Shown: positions 34,290 through 43,137 of the stretch, piece after piece | Layout of the letters: every line of letters begins with the position of its first letter | Position numbering within the stretch: position 1 is the stretch's first letter | DNA from: Sporosarcina sp. ACRSL | GTDB taxonomy: Bacteria; Bacillota; Bacilli; Bacillales_A; Planococcaceae | Assembly: GCF_022346605.1 (NCBI RefSeq) | Contig: NZ_JAKRNT010000001.1 | Location: 1 to 64,000, forward strand | Reading direction: 5' to 3' | Length of the DNA stretch: 64,000 nucleotides | The notes under the pieces: generated by a model | Databases searched by the model: none | Told to the model about the DNA's origin: nothing | What the model saw: the letters and a program-made list of their open reading frames with translations, nothing else | Program-made: the position numbers and the translations under genes

Positions 34290-35369
34290 TCAATCCCACT
34301 TTAACAGCAGCAATTCACCACAAAATCCTGGACCTAGCGCTGCCATCAATCCGTATTCTCCTTCGGAAGGATCCGATTCCATAAACTTCTTGAGTACATA
34401 AAGGACGGTCGGCGAAGACATATTACCGTGATTCCGCAACACTTCCCTCGATATTTCCGTTTTTGAACTGTCGAATCCTAATGCATCCTCGTACGCTGTT
34501 AATACTTTTTTGCCGCCGGGGTGTGCGACGAAGTGAGTGATATCGTCTTTTCCTAAATTATAGGAGTCAAGGAATTCATGGACGAACGGCCCTAACCAAT
34601 TGGTAATGATCGATGGGATGCTTTTCGAGAATATAACATAGAGCCCGTTGTTTTTAATGTCCCAGCCCATGACGTCCTCTGAGTCGGGCATCCATTTCGA
34701 CGTCGTGCCGATAATAGACGGGACAGGAATGGTAACGCCGATTTCAGATCGATCTCCCGAAATTAACGCACAGGAGATGCCGTCGGAGAACAAGGACACC
34801 CCGACGAGATTGCTTTTCGAATAATCATCTTTTTGGAATGTCAGACTGCAGAGCTCAATCGATAACACTAATACATTCGCCTTTGGATTCGCTTTACAAT
34901 ATTCAAAAGCACGGCTGACACCTGCAGCCCCTCCGGCACAGCCGAGTCCCCATATCGGAACCCGTCTCACATCGTCCCGGAAAGGTATTCTATTCATAAT
35001 GCGTGCTTCAATGCTGGGTGTTGCAATACCGGTACTGGAAATGAAGAAAATGGCGTCGATTTCCGTTGGGTCCACTCGTTCAGCAAGTGTACGCGATTCG
35101 CTGAGGCATGCTTGTACAGCTTGAACTCCGAAATCTATAGCGTGGCGGATATACAAGTCATTCCGTTCTTCAAAATCATGGGTTTGCCCATACCACTCAA
35201 GTGGCATGCAAACATCCCGCTTCTCAATATCGCCGTTTTGAAAGATTTTCAAAAGTCGTTCGATATCTTTGAATTTACGGCTGAATAGGGAACGGGTTAA
35301 TTGAACAGCTTCCTCCTGTTTCACTTCATGAGGAGGGAGAATCGTACTGACAGACAAAATTTTTGGCAT
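34290..35369 (-). CDS. bpsA: Type III polyketide synthase BpsA (alkylpyrone synthase)
   Basis: A chalcone-synthase-like enzyme of 359 residues that extends fatty acyl-CoA with malonyl-CoA to alkylpyrones. The catalytic triad is visible: Cys144 in WGLGCAGGAAG, His in FVAHPGGKK and Asn in NHGNMSSPT. The N-terminus ILSVSTILPPHEVKQ and C-terminus LGPGFCGELLLLKWD are typical. The product, after methylation by BpsB, is a membrane-type pyrone; a physiological role is unclear. ATG 35369 follows GGAGGTCTATCC on the minus strand. Confidence 0.93.
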   Translation of the reverse strand: MPKILSVSTILPPHEVKQEEAVQLTRSLFSRKFKDIERLLKIFQNGDIEKRDVCMPLEWYGQTHDFEERNDLYIRHAIDFGVQAVQACLSESRTLAERVDPTEIDAIFFISSTGIATPSIEARIMNRIPFRDDVRRVPIWGLGCAGGAAGVSRAFEYCKANPKANVLVLSIELCSLTFQKDDYSKSNLVGVSLFSDGISCALISGDRSEIGVTIPVPSIIGTTSKWMPDSEDVMGWDIKNNGLYVIFSKSIPSIITNWLGPFVHEFLDSYNLGKDDITHFVAHPGGKKVLTAYEDALGFDSSKTEISREVLRNHGNMSSPTVLYVLKKFMESDPSEGEYGLMAALGPGFCGELLLLKWD

Positions 35370-35500
35370 GGATAGACCTCCGATATCTTTATCAATCTCT
35401 TTTCCTTGAATGGTAGTCGTTAAACATTTCTATATCTGTCAATAGATGAAATAGGGAGTTGTCATTACAGTAGTTTATGAAGGGAGGAAATCGAATATGA

Positions 35501-35523
35501 AAGCCCGGCAAAAGGGCGGGCTT
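35501..35523 (-). terminator. Hairpin at the end of yqxD
   Basis: AAGCCCG..CGGGCTT on the minus strand, with a weak T-run (TTTCATATT). It overlaps the stop codon by a base. Confidence 0.5.
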
Positions 35524-35975
35524 CAATCGGTTGGAGAGAGTATCGTTTTACACAAGTTACGGAAGTTTTCCTTGAATCTTTCATTGCTTTCTTTCGATCG
35601 TTTTTTTGGACCGCGGAGTCGTCCTCCCGCCATCCTGATTTTCTGTGCTGTATGTCTTGCGAATAGAAGCTGATCGATATTTTCATTTGTATACAATCTG
35701 CCGTTCTGATCAATCGGATGTCCTTGTTTCGCTAATACCATGGCCGCTAACCCATAATCTTGAGTCACAACAACATCCCCTTTTCGTACTTTATTAACAA
35801 GAACAAAATCGACAGCATCTGCTCCTTTTGAAACGATGATCGTTTCAGCACCTTCACGATGCATTTCATGGGCGGTATCACAAATGAGCGTACAAGGTAG
35901 ATTGAATTGCTTTGCAATGGAAATCGTTTCATTGACGACGGGACAGCCGTCTGCATCTACAAAAATCATCACCAT
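35523..35975 (-). CDS. yqxD: YaiI/YqxD family protein (DUF188, UPF0178)
   Basis: A 150-residue protein with the NYN/PIN-like nuclease fold of DUF188. The motif MIFVDADGCPVVNE at the start holds conserved acidic residues, followed by DAVDFVLVNKVRKGDVVVTQDYGLAAMVLAKQ (in parts: GDVVVTQDYGLA) and the tail GGRLRGPKKRSKESNERF. In B. subtilis yqxD is linked to the dnaG-sigA region; here it stands alone. ATG 35975 with AGAGGT six bases upstream is preferred to the ATG at 36032. Biochemical role not established; an RNase-like role is a guess from fold. Confidence 0.9.
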   Translation of the reverse strand: MVMIFVDADGCPVVNETISIAKQFNLPCTLICDTAHEMHREGAETIIVSKGADAVDFVLVNKVRKGDVVVTQDYGLAAMVLAKQGHPIDQNGRLYTNENIDQLLFARHTAQKIRMAGGRLRGPKKRSKESNERFKENFRNLCKTILSPTD

Positions 35976-36124
35976 GGCAGGACCTCTTTTCAGTTTGAGT
36001 ATGAAGCGTTTACCCATAATCATACTATACATAGATTAGAGCCGTACTATATCATATTCAATCGTATTCGTTTCATTCAAAGAGGGTAAGGTATTGGAAA
36101 TAGTGGTAAATGAGTGGGGTAGGC

Positions 36125-36358
36125 ATGGATAAGGAAGAAGAAGTACGAATGACGTTGGAGGAATCCGAAAGCTATGGCCGTGCAATCAATGCCCGAAATG
36201 CGGCTGTCGAGAGGAATCAAGTATATGAAGAGGAAGAGATCATCCCAGCACTCGAGCTGCCGCCGCCATTGAGCGAGGAAGAGATTAAGAAACGGGTTGG
36301 CGAAGCGAATTACAACTACATGAAAGACGAAAAAACGATGAACTCCATAAACAGTTAA
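36125..36358 (+). CDS. Hypothetical small acidic protein
   Basis: A 77-residue acidic, probably partly helical protein I do not recognise (MDKEEEVRMTLEESESYGRA; later ALELPPPLSEEEIKKRVGEA). No membrane or signal segment. ATG 36125 is preceded by GTGGGGT; the gene has its own terminator, and its codon usage resembles the surrounding core genes, so it is likely real. Its composition is compatible with a spore or stress protein but nothing specific shows this. Confidence 0.65.
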   Translation: MDKEEEVRMTLEESESYGRAINARNAAVERNQVYEEEEIIPALELPPPLSEEEIKKRVGEANYNYMKDEKTMNSINS

Positions 36359-36372
36359 TAGGCTAAAGTATA

Positions 36373-36416
36373 AGAGGATCTATGTTCAATCTATGAACAT
36401 AGGTCCTCTATTTTTT
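36373..36416 (+). terminator. Terminator of the small acidic protein gene
   Basis: AGAGGATCTATGTTCA..TGAACATAGGTCCTCT long stem followed by ATTTTTT. Confidence 0.88.
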
Positions 36417-36533
36417 ATCCATACGTTGTTTGTGGGGGAGATTATGTATAACAGTTAATGATCGTTACTTGTTTTTAGAATATTATGTTATTATTTAAAT
36501 AGACTTAATGCACAACTCATTAGGGGGAATTCC

Positions 36534-37745
36534 ATGCAAACTATTAAGGAAAGATTAATGAATCACGTAAAAGTCCTATCAAATGAGATTGGATGTCGTC
36601 CTGTGGGAACACAAGCGAATAGTGCTGCATCCGCTTATATTGAAAAAGTGTTTAGGGATTCAGGTTTAGAAGTAGAATTACAAGAGTTTGAAGTTCCAGT
36701 TTGGCAACTAAATGAGGCTTTTATAGAATTTAATAGTGAAAGGCTTGAAGCAAGAGGTAATAGTTTTACAGAAGCATGTGAGGTTTCAGGTGAAATCATA
36801 CCCTTCTGTACGATGGAAGAGCTTGCATCTTCATCGAATTTAGAAGGAAAAATAGCCTTCTTATATGGAGAATTATCGAAGGAAAATTATGTTCCAAAAA
36901 GTTTTACCATTTACAATCCAGACCATCATAAAAAAACAATACAACTATTTGAAGAGAAAAAACCATCAGCAATTATATTTGTACGAATGGAAACAGAAAA
37001 AAACTTACCAATCATCAATGACTGGGACTTCTCTATTCCTTCCTTAACGGTTACTCCAGAAGTAGGTTTGAAAATAATAGATAATCATCATGACTCATCA
37101 GCAGTTTGCACTATTAATAGCACGAGTAGTCGGGGAAGCACAAAAAACATTATCGGGAGAATGCAAGGAGATGGGGAAGAAAAGATTATTCTTGTTGCCC
37201 ATTATGATACTGTATTTGAAACGAATGGAGCGTACGACAATGCATCGGGGATTGCTCTTCTACTCTCGTTAGCTGAGGAATTAGCAAATGGAAAAAATCG
37301 GAAGAACGGATTCGAATTTATTGCATTTAGTTCTGAAGAATTCCTTGCTCTCGGAGATGAATACTATTTAAAAGAACATAAAGGAAACCTGCAAAATATA
37401 ATAGTAGCAATGAATTTTGACGGAGTGGGACAATCACTTGGGACAAACAATATCACGCTTATGTCAGGTTCAAAGGAATTAGAAGCTGATTTAAGAGAGA
37501 TCAAGAGGGCATTCCCTTCGGTTCACTGGACATCTCCTTGGTATGAAAGTAATCATTATACTTTTTTCTCAAATGGAGTTCCAAGTATTCCTTTTAGTAG
37601 TACCGGCGTGTCTGATCTATTACATACAAAAGAGGACACGGATCGATGGTTAAGTAAAGACAAATTATATGAAGTATACTTACTTGCTTTTGAAATAATA
37701 AAGAGCTTGCAAGGTAAAACGAGTAAGTGGACAAGGGATTCCTAG
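36534..37745 (+). CDS. M28 family zinc aminopeptidase
   Basis: A 403-residue cytoplasmic metallopeptidase. The dinuclear zinc ligands are readable: ILVAHYDTV (His), NGAYDNASGIALL (bridging Asp), AFSSEEFLALG (Glu pair), MNFDGVGQ (Asp) and DLLHTKEDT (His). Residues before about 200 form the PA-like insert and the N-terminal lobe. No signal peptide. AGGGGG precedes ATG 36534. The DNA is visibly more AT-rich than that of neighbours, hinting at horizontal acquisition. Preferred substrate unknown. Confidence 0.87.
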   Translation: MQTIKERLMNHVKVLSNEIGCRPVGTQANSAASAYIEKVFRDSGLEVELQEFEVPVWQLNEAFIEFNSERLEARGNSFTEACEVSGEIIPFCTMEELASSSNLEGKIAFLYGELSKENYVPKSFTIYNPDHHKKTIQLFEEKKPSAIIFVRMETEKNLPIINDWDFSIPSLTVTPEVGLKIIDNHHDSSAVCTINSTSSRGSTKNIIGRMQGDGEEKIILVAHYDTVFETNGAYDNASGIALLLSLAEELANGKNRKNGFEFIAFSSEEFLALGDEYYLKEHKGNLQNIIVAMNFDGVGQSLGTNNITLMSGSKELEADLREIKRAFPSVHWTSPWYESNHYTFFSNGVPSIPFSSTGVSDLLHTKEDTDRWLSKDKLYEVYLLAFEIIKSLQGKTSKWTRDS

Positions 37746-37781
37746 GTCTTGTTGAACTACGAGCACTTCGTTTAAATAAGA

Positions 37782-37816
37782 GAGGGCATACCATCGCATA
37801 AAAACGTTATGCCCTC
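37782..37816. terminator. Bidirectional terminator
   Basis: GAGGGCATA..TATGCCCTC, 9-bp perfect stem between the converging M28 peptidase and DUF1700 genes. Confidence 0.7.
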
Positions 37817-37844
37817 ATCTAGTGAAAAACGATTCAATAAAGAA

Positions 37845-38879
37845 TTATCGAACTGTTATTCTTCCGTTATCCGACTTCAACTTAATTTGGTGCAATTCCG
37901 CACCAAAACGGCTGCGTGAATTGCGCTCACCATAAATATCGATTCTCCCATGTCCTGTTTTCGCGAGGATGGTTGCATTGGTAGCTTTACGCTTTGTCGT
38001 GATTTCGATGCTGCCATTATCCGTTTGGAAATCAATATTGCGATCCAAATGTTCCCCAGCGAGGACAATCCGACCATTGTCCGTAATTGCCGTTATTTCT
38101 CCATCGACTTGGTCGAACTCGATGCGCCCGTTATCTGATTCCGCGTAGATGGCATCTGCTTCGACATGTCTCATCGTCACCCGTCCATTATCCGTTTTAG
38201 CCTTCAGACGGTCCGTCTGTACTTTTGACATTTCGATTCGCCCGTTATCTGTTTCCGCTTCTAGCGAAGTTGCAGCAAGTTCGGACAATTCAATGCGCCC
38301 GTTATCGGTGCGACACTCGATCTGTTTCCCAATCAATTTTTCGGCGTTGATTCGACCATTATCCGATTTCATGGAAATGGATTGATACAATTTCTTTGGA
38401 ATGAACACGTTCAATGCCACACCTTTCGTATTGAAATTGAACAAGAATAACCAATGCATTTTGTTTTTCAGTTTGACCCTTAGCGTATCTCCGAAGACTT
38501 CTGCGGTAAGTTCCAGTTTATCTTTTGGTCCGGTCAACTCGATCCTCGTTTCATCATTGTCGGAAGGGAAGACCGTCAGTGAGCCGTGCTGGACTTCAAT
38601 ATCCACTTTCGTGAAGCTGTTATCTTGAATGGTAACTAATTCGCTCGTCGGGTTTGTGATGATTTCATTGTGATCATCTTTAAAAGGATAGGCTTCTAAC
38701 AAATCCGCTGCGATTTTTGCAGGAGAGCCTAGTGATGCGGCAATTTCATCTTCAGCTTTTCCATCTTCCCGGCCATCTGAAAAGTATTCGCGGATATCTT
38801 GGAGAATATCGTTTCTTTCATCTACAGGCAAACGTCTTAACGCGTGTTCAAGTTCACTGATAAATTGGTTTTCAGTCAT
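37845..38879 (-). CDS. DUF1700 (HAAS) plus DUF4097 beta-helix protein
   Basis: A 344-residue two-part protein. Residues 1-70 ([37 protein letters not shown]) are the helical HAAS domain typical of genes paired with PadR regulators. From about 165 to the end runs a repeat of about 18-22 residues with T/S-DNGRIE consensus: at least seven close copies and two degenerate ones (TDNGSIE, TGHGRID). It likely forms a right-handed beta-helix of the DUF4097 type, normally on or near the cell envelope. No membrane segment except a weak hydrophobic stretch near 140 (HWLFLFNF). It overlaps the PadR gene by 8 bp. Function unknown; envelope stress sensing is one idea. Confidence 0.87.
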   Translation of the reverse strand: MTENQFISELEHALRRLPVDERNDILQDIREYFSDGREDGKAEDEIAASLGSPAKIAADLLEAYPFKDDHNEIITNPTSELVTIQDNSFTKVDIEVQHGSLTVFPSDNDETRIELTGPKDKLELTAEVFGDTLRVKLKNKMHWLFLFNFNTKGVALNVFIPKKLYQSISMKSDNGRINAEKLIGKQIECRTDNGRIELSELAATSLEAETDNGRIEMSKVQTDRLKAKTDNGRVTMRHVEADAIYAESDNGRIEFDQVDGEITAITDNGRIVLAGEHLDRNIDFQTDNGSIEITTKRKATNATILAKTGHGRIDIYGERNSRSRFGAELHQIKLKSDNGRITVR

Positions 38880-39195
38880 GGCGAACGCCCTCCTCGATCA
38901 ATTTATTAACCCCATCCGTAAAACTACGCCATTCATCCAATTGCTCATGCAAATACTCCCGTCCGGCATCCGTCAGCTTGTAATATTTTCGGGGAGGGCC
39001 TTCTGTCGATTCCTGCAAGTATGTTGTGAAATAACCTTCCTTCGTCAAGCGGCGAAGCAAAGGATAGACGGACCCTTCCGAAATGGAAATCTGGTCTGAA
39101 ATCTTCTGAACCAGCTCATATCCGTAACGATCCTGTTTATCCAAAAGAACAAGGACACAAAGATTTAATACGCCTTTTTTGAATTGGATATTCAT
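38872..39195 (-). CDS. PadR family transcriptional regulator
   Basis: A 107-residue winged-helix regulator. The DNA-binding core [35 protein letters not shown] (in parts: [18 protein letters not shown]) and [17 protein letters not shown] are the PadR hallmark, followed by one dimerisation helix: the short PadR-s2 type. ATG 39195 follows AAAGGAG. It is the first gene of a two-gene operon with the DUF1700/DUF4097 protein and probably autoregulated; direct repeats ACTGATT lie upstream at about 39230-39256. Confidence 0.92.
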   Translation of the reverse strand: MNIQFKKGVLNLCVLVLLDKQDRYGYELVQKISDQISISEGSVYPLLRRLTKEGYFTTYLQESTEGPPRKYYKLTDAGREYLHEQLDEWRSFTDGVNKLIEEGVRHD

Positions 39196-39373
39196 GAATC
39201 AATCTCCTTTCAGTATTGTCTATTGAACACTACTGATTGATCAAACATACTGATTAAGAACAATATATCATATGGTATTATTCAATGCAAGGTACTGTGA
39301 TAAATTTATTTTCGGAACTTTTTCATCGTTTAGACGTATAGAAAGGCAGACATCGAAGTGAGGAGGAAAAGGT

Positions 39374-39529
39374 ATGGAAGGAACCTATTTCGTTGGATGG
39401 GGAACGCTTGCATTAATTAACGCGGGAATCGCGCAAGGAAAAAATAGAAGTGGCTTGAATTGGTTTTTATTATCGTTAGTATTAGGCCCTGTGGCCACAT
39501 TCTTCCTAGTTATAGTTGAAAAAAGATAA
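39374..39529 (+). CDS. 51-residue membrane microprotein
   Basis: The frame reads MEGTYFVGWGTLALINAGIA, then QGKNRSGLNW and FLLSLVLGPVATFFLVIVEK plus R: two hydrophobic segments joined by a short basic loop, a hairpin membrane protein. A strong ribosome binding site (GAGGAGGAAAAGGT) precedes the ATG. The C-terminal segment resembles the small 'phospholipase_D-nuclease N-terminal / antitermination NusB-like' two-TM family in having W-x-x-x-(S/L)-x-x-L-G-P, but I cannot name it. It lies alone between the PadR operon and pepA. Confidence 0.65.
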   Translation: MEGTYFVGWGTLALINAGIAQGKNRSGLNWFLLSLVLGPVATFFLVIVEKR

Positions 39530-39600
39530 GTCTTTTCAAAACGCACACTTATGGTAAACTATTTCTGTAATCGAAATATATAGTCGTAGGGGGAATGGAA

Positions 39601-40977
39601 ATGTCGGAAGTGAAAATAATCTTTGCAAATGATGAATTGATTAACGGTAACGAAGCACGGAAAAACTTCGTTGCACAACAGAAGGCTGGCCATAGTTCAG
39701 TTTTGATCGATGATACGCATTATGTGGTCATCAAGGAAGTTGAAAAGGCAAGTTTAGAAAAAGTCCGTTCAACAGCAGGAGACATTGCGCGTGATTTGGC
39801 AGCGCAAAAAGTGGAGAAGGCGACTGTGCAAGAAGGAGTTTTAAATAATGTATTCGCTGACTTGGATAAAGAGGCTGTCTACACTGCTTTTGCAGAAGGT
39901 TGGGATCTCGGTTCCTATCAATTCCTATCGTATAAATCAGAGGCAGAGCGATTCAATACTGAACTTCAAGTAAATAACGGCGAAATGGAAGCAGCTGTTC
40001 AAACGGGTAAAATCCGTGCTGCCGCTACTGCGTTCTCACGCGATTTGATGAATGAAGTGTCGGACGTCCTGAACCCTGAAACGTATCCGGATGTATTGAA
40101 GCAAAAGTTCGAAGGCAAAGGCGTGGAAGTAATTGTTCACGGTAAAGAGCAACTTGAAGAGATGGAAATGAACGGTCTCCTGACAGTTTGCCGTGGTAGT
40201 AAATACAAGCCATCTTTCGTGGAGCTTCATTACAAAGGCGATGCTTCAAAACCACTCGTCGCACTTGTCGGGAAAGGTGTCACGTTCGATACAGGCGGAA
40301 TCAGCCTGAAAAGCGGCAAAGACTTGAGCAGCATGAGAATGGACATGGGCGGTTCTGCGGCAGTTGCAGGAGCTATGCAGCTTCTTGTTGATTCAAATGC
40401 GAAAGTGAATGTTGTTGCTTTGATTCCGATGGTTGAAAACACACCGGATGCAAATTCCGTATTCCCAGGCGAAGTGATCCGATATAAAAACGGTAAAACC
40501 GTGCAAGTGGGGAACACAGACGCAGAAGGACGCCTCATCTTGGCGGACGCATTGATCCGTGCCGGTGAATTGAATGCAGAGTATATCGTCGATATCGCAA
40601 CATTGACAGGAGCTATCGTAGCCGCATTAGGTTCTGAAATCGGCGGTGTCTTTGGTGATGAAGACCTAGCTTTCGTCATGAAAAAAGTCGGTGACCAAAA
40701 CGGTGACTTCGTCTGGCCGATGCCGTTGGTCGAAGCATACGACAAATCATTAGCAAGCGACTACGCAGACATGAGCAATATCAGTTCATTGAACTTTGCC
40801 GGTTCTATTACAGCAGGTCTATTCCTACGCCGTTTTGTGCCGGAAAACAGCAAATGGCTGCATGTTGACATGGCAGGTATGATGAGCAAGTCAAGCGCAT
40901 CAGGCTACTACGCAAAATCAGCTACAGGCTACGGTGCAAGGCTATTGGCTGACTACACTGTGGAAATTTCAAAATAA
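39601..40977 (+). CDS. pepA: Leucyl aminopeptidase (M17)
   Basis: A 458-residue cytosolic aminopeptidase forming hexamers with two metal ions. The active-site blocks GKGVTFDTGGISLKSGKDL, MRMDMGGSAAVAGAM and VGNTDAEGRLILADAL contain the Lys, Asp and Glu ligands; IATLTGAIVAALG follows. The N-terminal macro-like domain is a little short for the family (about 460 versus about 500). Start ATG 39601 has TAGGGGGA six bases upstream; the previous in-frame ATG (39595) lies too near it. Own terminator. Confidence 0.93.
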   Translation: MSEVKIIFANDELINGNEARKNFVAQQKAGHSSVLIDDTHYVVIKEVEKASLEKVRSTAGDIARDLAAQKVEKATVQEGVLNNVFADLDKEAVYTAFAEGWDLGSYQFLSYKSEAERFNTELQVNNGEMEAAVQTGKIRAAATAFSRDLMNEVSDVLNPETYPDVLKQKFEGKGVEVIVHGKEQLEEMEMNGLLTVCRGSKYKPSFVELHYKGDASKPLVALVGKGVTFDTGGISLKSGKDLSSMRMDMGGSAAVAGAMQLLVDSNAKVNVVALIPMVENTPDANSVFPGEVIRYKNGKTVQVGNTDAEGRLILADALIRAGELNAEYIVDIATLTGAIVAALGSEIGGVFGDEDLAFVMKKVGDQNGDFVWPMPLVEAYDKSLASDYADMSNISSLNFAGSITAGLFLRRFVPENSKWLHVDMAGMMSKSSASGYYAKSATGYGARLLADYTVEISK

Positions 40978-40987
40978 GATAAAAAAG

Positions 40988-41028
40988 AGGATAGTATGTT
41001 CAATTTGAACGACTATCCTTTTTTTTTG
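40988..41028 (+). terminator. pepA terminator
   Basis: AGGATAGT..ACTATCCT with an inner GTTCAA-TTTGAAC pairing, followed by a run of nine T. Confidence 0.9.
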
Positions 41029-41105
41029 TACCAAGACATTGAAAATTTTGTCTACTATGGATAGAATGAATGGAAATAATTGTTTGATGAGGGGCGATTT
41101 TTCAA

Positions 41106-42059
41106 ATGACTGAAATCAAGGATTCGACACAATTACTGAGGATGCTCAACGAATTATATCCTGTAGAGCTACTAACAGTACAAGCAGTAACAAATGAGAT
41201 GTTCAGATGTACTGCCAAACAAGACGTTTATTTCGTCCGAATCACCAATTATAAGTCTTACGAAGAACAGCTTGAGGAAGTGACATATACGAACTTCTTG
41301 TGTAGGGAAGGTTTAGCGGTTTCACCAACAATTTCTTCATTGAAACGAAACGTCGTAGAAAAAATAACACTTAACGGCAAAGAAGTGTTGACGGTTTTAT
41401 ATAAAGCAGCGCCTGGTATCCATTTACCAAGAGAACAGTGGAATGCTGATGTATTAAAAGAATTAGGATGCCAAATCGGTAGATTGCATCGTTTTTCGCA
41501 GAAATTTGAAGAGATCCATCCTGTAAAATATATCAACGATTGGCATGACAATGAGGAATATGATTTTCTCAAATATATTCCGAATGAAGAAACCGCTATT
41601 CGAGAGATTGCACAAGATGTCTTATCAACGATTAAAGGGTTGCCAAAAATTCGTTCGAATTACGGATTATTGCACGGAGATTTATGGTTAGAAAACATCC
41701 TTGTGGATGATTCGAAATTATCAATGGTCGATTTTCAAGATTGCGAGAAGAACTTTTATATTTTTGATTTGGCAGTTCCGATCTATAGTGCGATTGAGTA
41801 CTCGTTTGTAGGGGGAGGCAACATCGTTGAATACGGACGAAGTATCACCAAAGCAATTCTTGACGGATACCGAGAAGAACATGACCTACCCGCAGAAATG
41901 GTAGAACTACTTCCTCTGTTCATTAAATTAAAGGAAGTATTTGAATACAGCCTAATGCATATGTATTGGAATAAAGAAAAGTTAACGGAAGAGCAAATTC
42001 GAATCATGAATCATTATAGGATGAGAATTGAACGAAATCATTTGCTTCTAGATATGTAG
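41106..42059 (+). CDS. Aminoglycoside-phosphotransferase-like kinase (APH superfamily)
   Basis: A 317-residue protein-kinase-fold enzyme. The catalytic loop LLHGDLWLENILVDD (His-Gly-Asp, Asn) and the DFG-like metal site SMVDFQDCEKNF are intact; the N-terminal lobe has a VYFVRITN strand with no obvious Lys. It resembles homoserine-kinase/choline-kinase or APH enzymes that phosphorylate small hydroxyl compounds; true drug resistance cannot be inferred. It is the first gene of the AT-rich accessory stretch and is followed 24 bp later by a phosphatase gene. Confidence 0.82.
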   Translation: MTEIKDSTQLLRMLNELYPVELLTVQAVTNEMFRCTAKQDVYFVRITNYKSYEEQLEEVTYTNFLCREGLAVSPTISSLKRNVVEKITLNGKEVLTVLYKAAPGIHLPREQWNADVLKELGCQIGRLHRFSQKFEEIHPVKYINDWHDNEEYDFLKYIPNEETAIREIAQDVLSTIKGLPKIRSNYGLLHGDLWLENILVDDSKLSMVDFQDCEKNFYIFDLAVPIYSAIEYSFVGGGNIVEYGRSITKAILDGYREEHDLPAEMVELLPLFIKLKEVFEYSLMHMYWNKEKLTEEQIRIMNHYRMRIERNHLLLDM

Positions 42060-42083
42060 CACAACTACTATGGGGGATTCTCT

Positions 42084-42596
42084 ATGATCTATGTAGTAAG
42101 ACATGGCCAAACAGATTTGAACAAAGATAGAAAAATGCAAGGAAGAATGGGATTGCCGCTAAATGAGTATGGAATCGAACAAGCAAAAGCCGTAAAAAAA
42201 GAATTAGAGAAAGTAAAGTTTGATTTTGTATTTTCATCCCCACAAGTAAGAGCTGTGCAAACAGCAGAAATTGTTACCGGGGTACGAGCTGTATTGGATG
42301 TATTTGATTTAGGTGAAGCGGACGGTTTACCTATTAGTGAAGTAATGATGGTTGGAGCATTACCGGATTCTTCTATTTACAATGGGGTTGAAGAACCATC
42401 TGACTTTGTTAGAAGAGTGTTTGATTTCATGAAGGAGCTTGAAAAACATTACGGGGATAATGAAGTAAATGTTCTTATATCCGGTCACAGATGTACAACC
42501 GGTTGTATCGGCTCCTATTTCAAAGGGATCCCTACCGATGGAAATGTATTGAAATTTTCCTCTGATACGGGTGATTATAAGACATATTATTTTTAA
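42084..42596 (+). CDS. Histidine phosphatase family protein
   Basis: A 170-residue phosphatase of the phosphoglycerate mutase-like superfamily. The catalytic motif VVRHGQTDLNKDRKMQGR is at the N-terminus, FSSPQVRAVQTAEI follows, and the second His is in LISGHRCTTGCIG. Lysine-poor acidic middle part is short, so the substrate pocket is reduced compared with the 196-residue paralogue at 24.5 kb. GGGGGA precedes ATG 42084. The APH-like kinase just upstream raises the possibility of opposed activities on a shared small substrate, which is speculation. Confidence 0.83.
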   Translation: MIYVVRHGQTDLNKDRKMQGRMGLPLNEYGIEQAKAVKKELEKVKFDFVFSSPQVRAVQTAEIVTGVRAVLDVFDLGEADGLPISEVMMVGALPDSSIYNGVEEPSDFVRRVFDFMKELEKHYGDNEVNVLISGHRCTTGCIGSYFKGIPTDGNVLKFSSDTGDYKTYYF

Positions 42597-42634
42597 AAAG
42601 TTTAGAGTGACTGAACTAACACAAAGAGGGGGCA

Positions 42635-43072
42635 ATGACTTTGGGACAAAATACAACACATGTTTACACACCGCCTAAACATTTTGTTTCAGCTGCAACG
42701 ATTGTACTCAATGATCAAAATGAAATTTTGTTAATAAAAGGACCTATGAGAGGTTGGGAAATGCCAGGTGGAATCGTTGAGGAAGGCGAGTCTTTGAAAG
42801 ATGCAGCAATTAGGGAAACTAAAGAGGAGTCGGGTATCGATATTGAAGTTCTGAAATTCTGCGGGATTTTTCAAAACGTGAACAAATCAATTTGTAATAC
42901 GCTGTTTCTAGCTAAACCAATTGGAGGCAAATTAACAACTTCAACAGAGAGTTTAGAAGTGGGATTCTTTCCTATAAAACAAGCTTTGGAGATGGTGACA
43001 TTGGTAAACTTCAGGCAAAGAATAGAGTACTGTCTTAATGACAGCATTCAACAGTTTTATGTAGAATTTTGA
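42635..43072 (+). CDS. NUDIX hydrolase
   Basis: A 145-residue NUDIX protein with the full box: GGIVEEGESLKDAAIRETKEESG (in parts: GGIVEEGESLKDAA and RETKEESG). It opens with a beta strand FVSAATIVLNDQNEILLIKG. Typical substrates are nucleoside diphosphates linked to another moiety; specificity is not readable. The start could be ATG 42635 (GGGGG only two bases upstream) or TTG 42641 (better spacing of eight). Confidence 0.82.
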   Translation: MTLGQNTTHVYTPPKHFVSAATIVLNDQNEILLIKGPMRGWEMPGGIVEEGESLKDAAIRETKEESGIDIEVLKFCGIFQNVNKSICNTLFLAKPIGGKLTTSTESLEVGFFPIKQALEMVTLVNFRQRIEYCLNDSIQQFYVEF

Positions 43073-43137
43073 GTTTATTTATGAGCAGGTAAACAAACTA
43101 TTACATAAATAATTACATTGGAAGGGAGACAGGTTGT

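Noticed and set aside
36452..36466. Four-codon frame ATG-TAT-AAC-AGT-TAA with GGGGGAG before it, upstream of the M28 peptidase gene
   Set aside because: Spacing from the binding site is too short and the frame is too small; likely chance.
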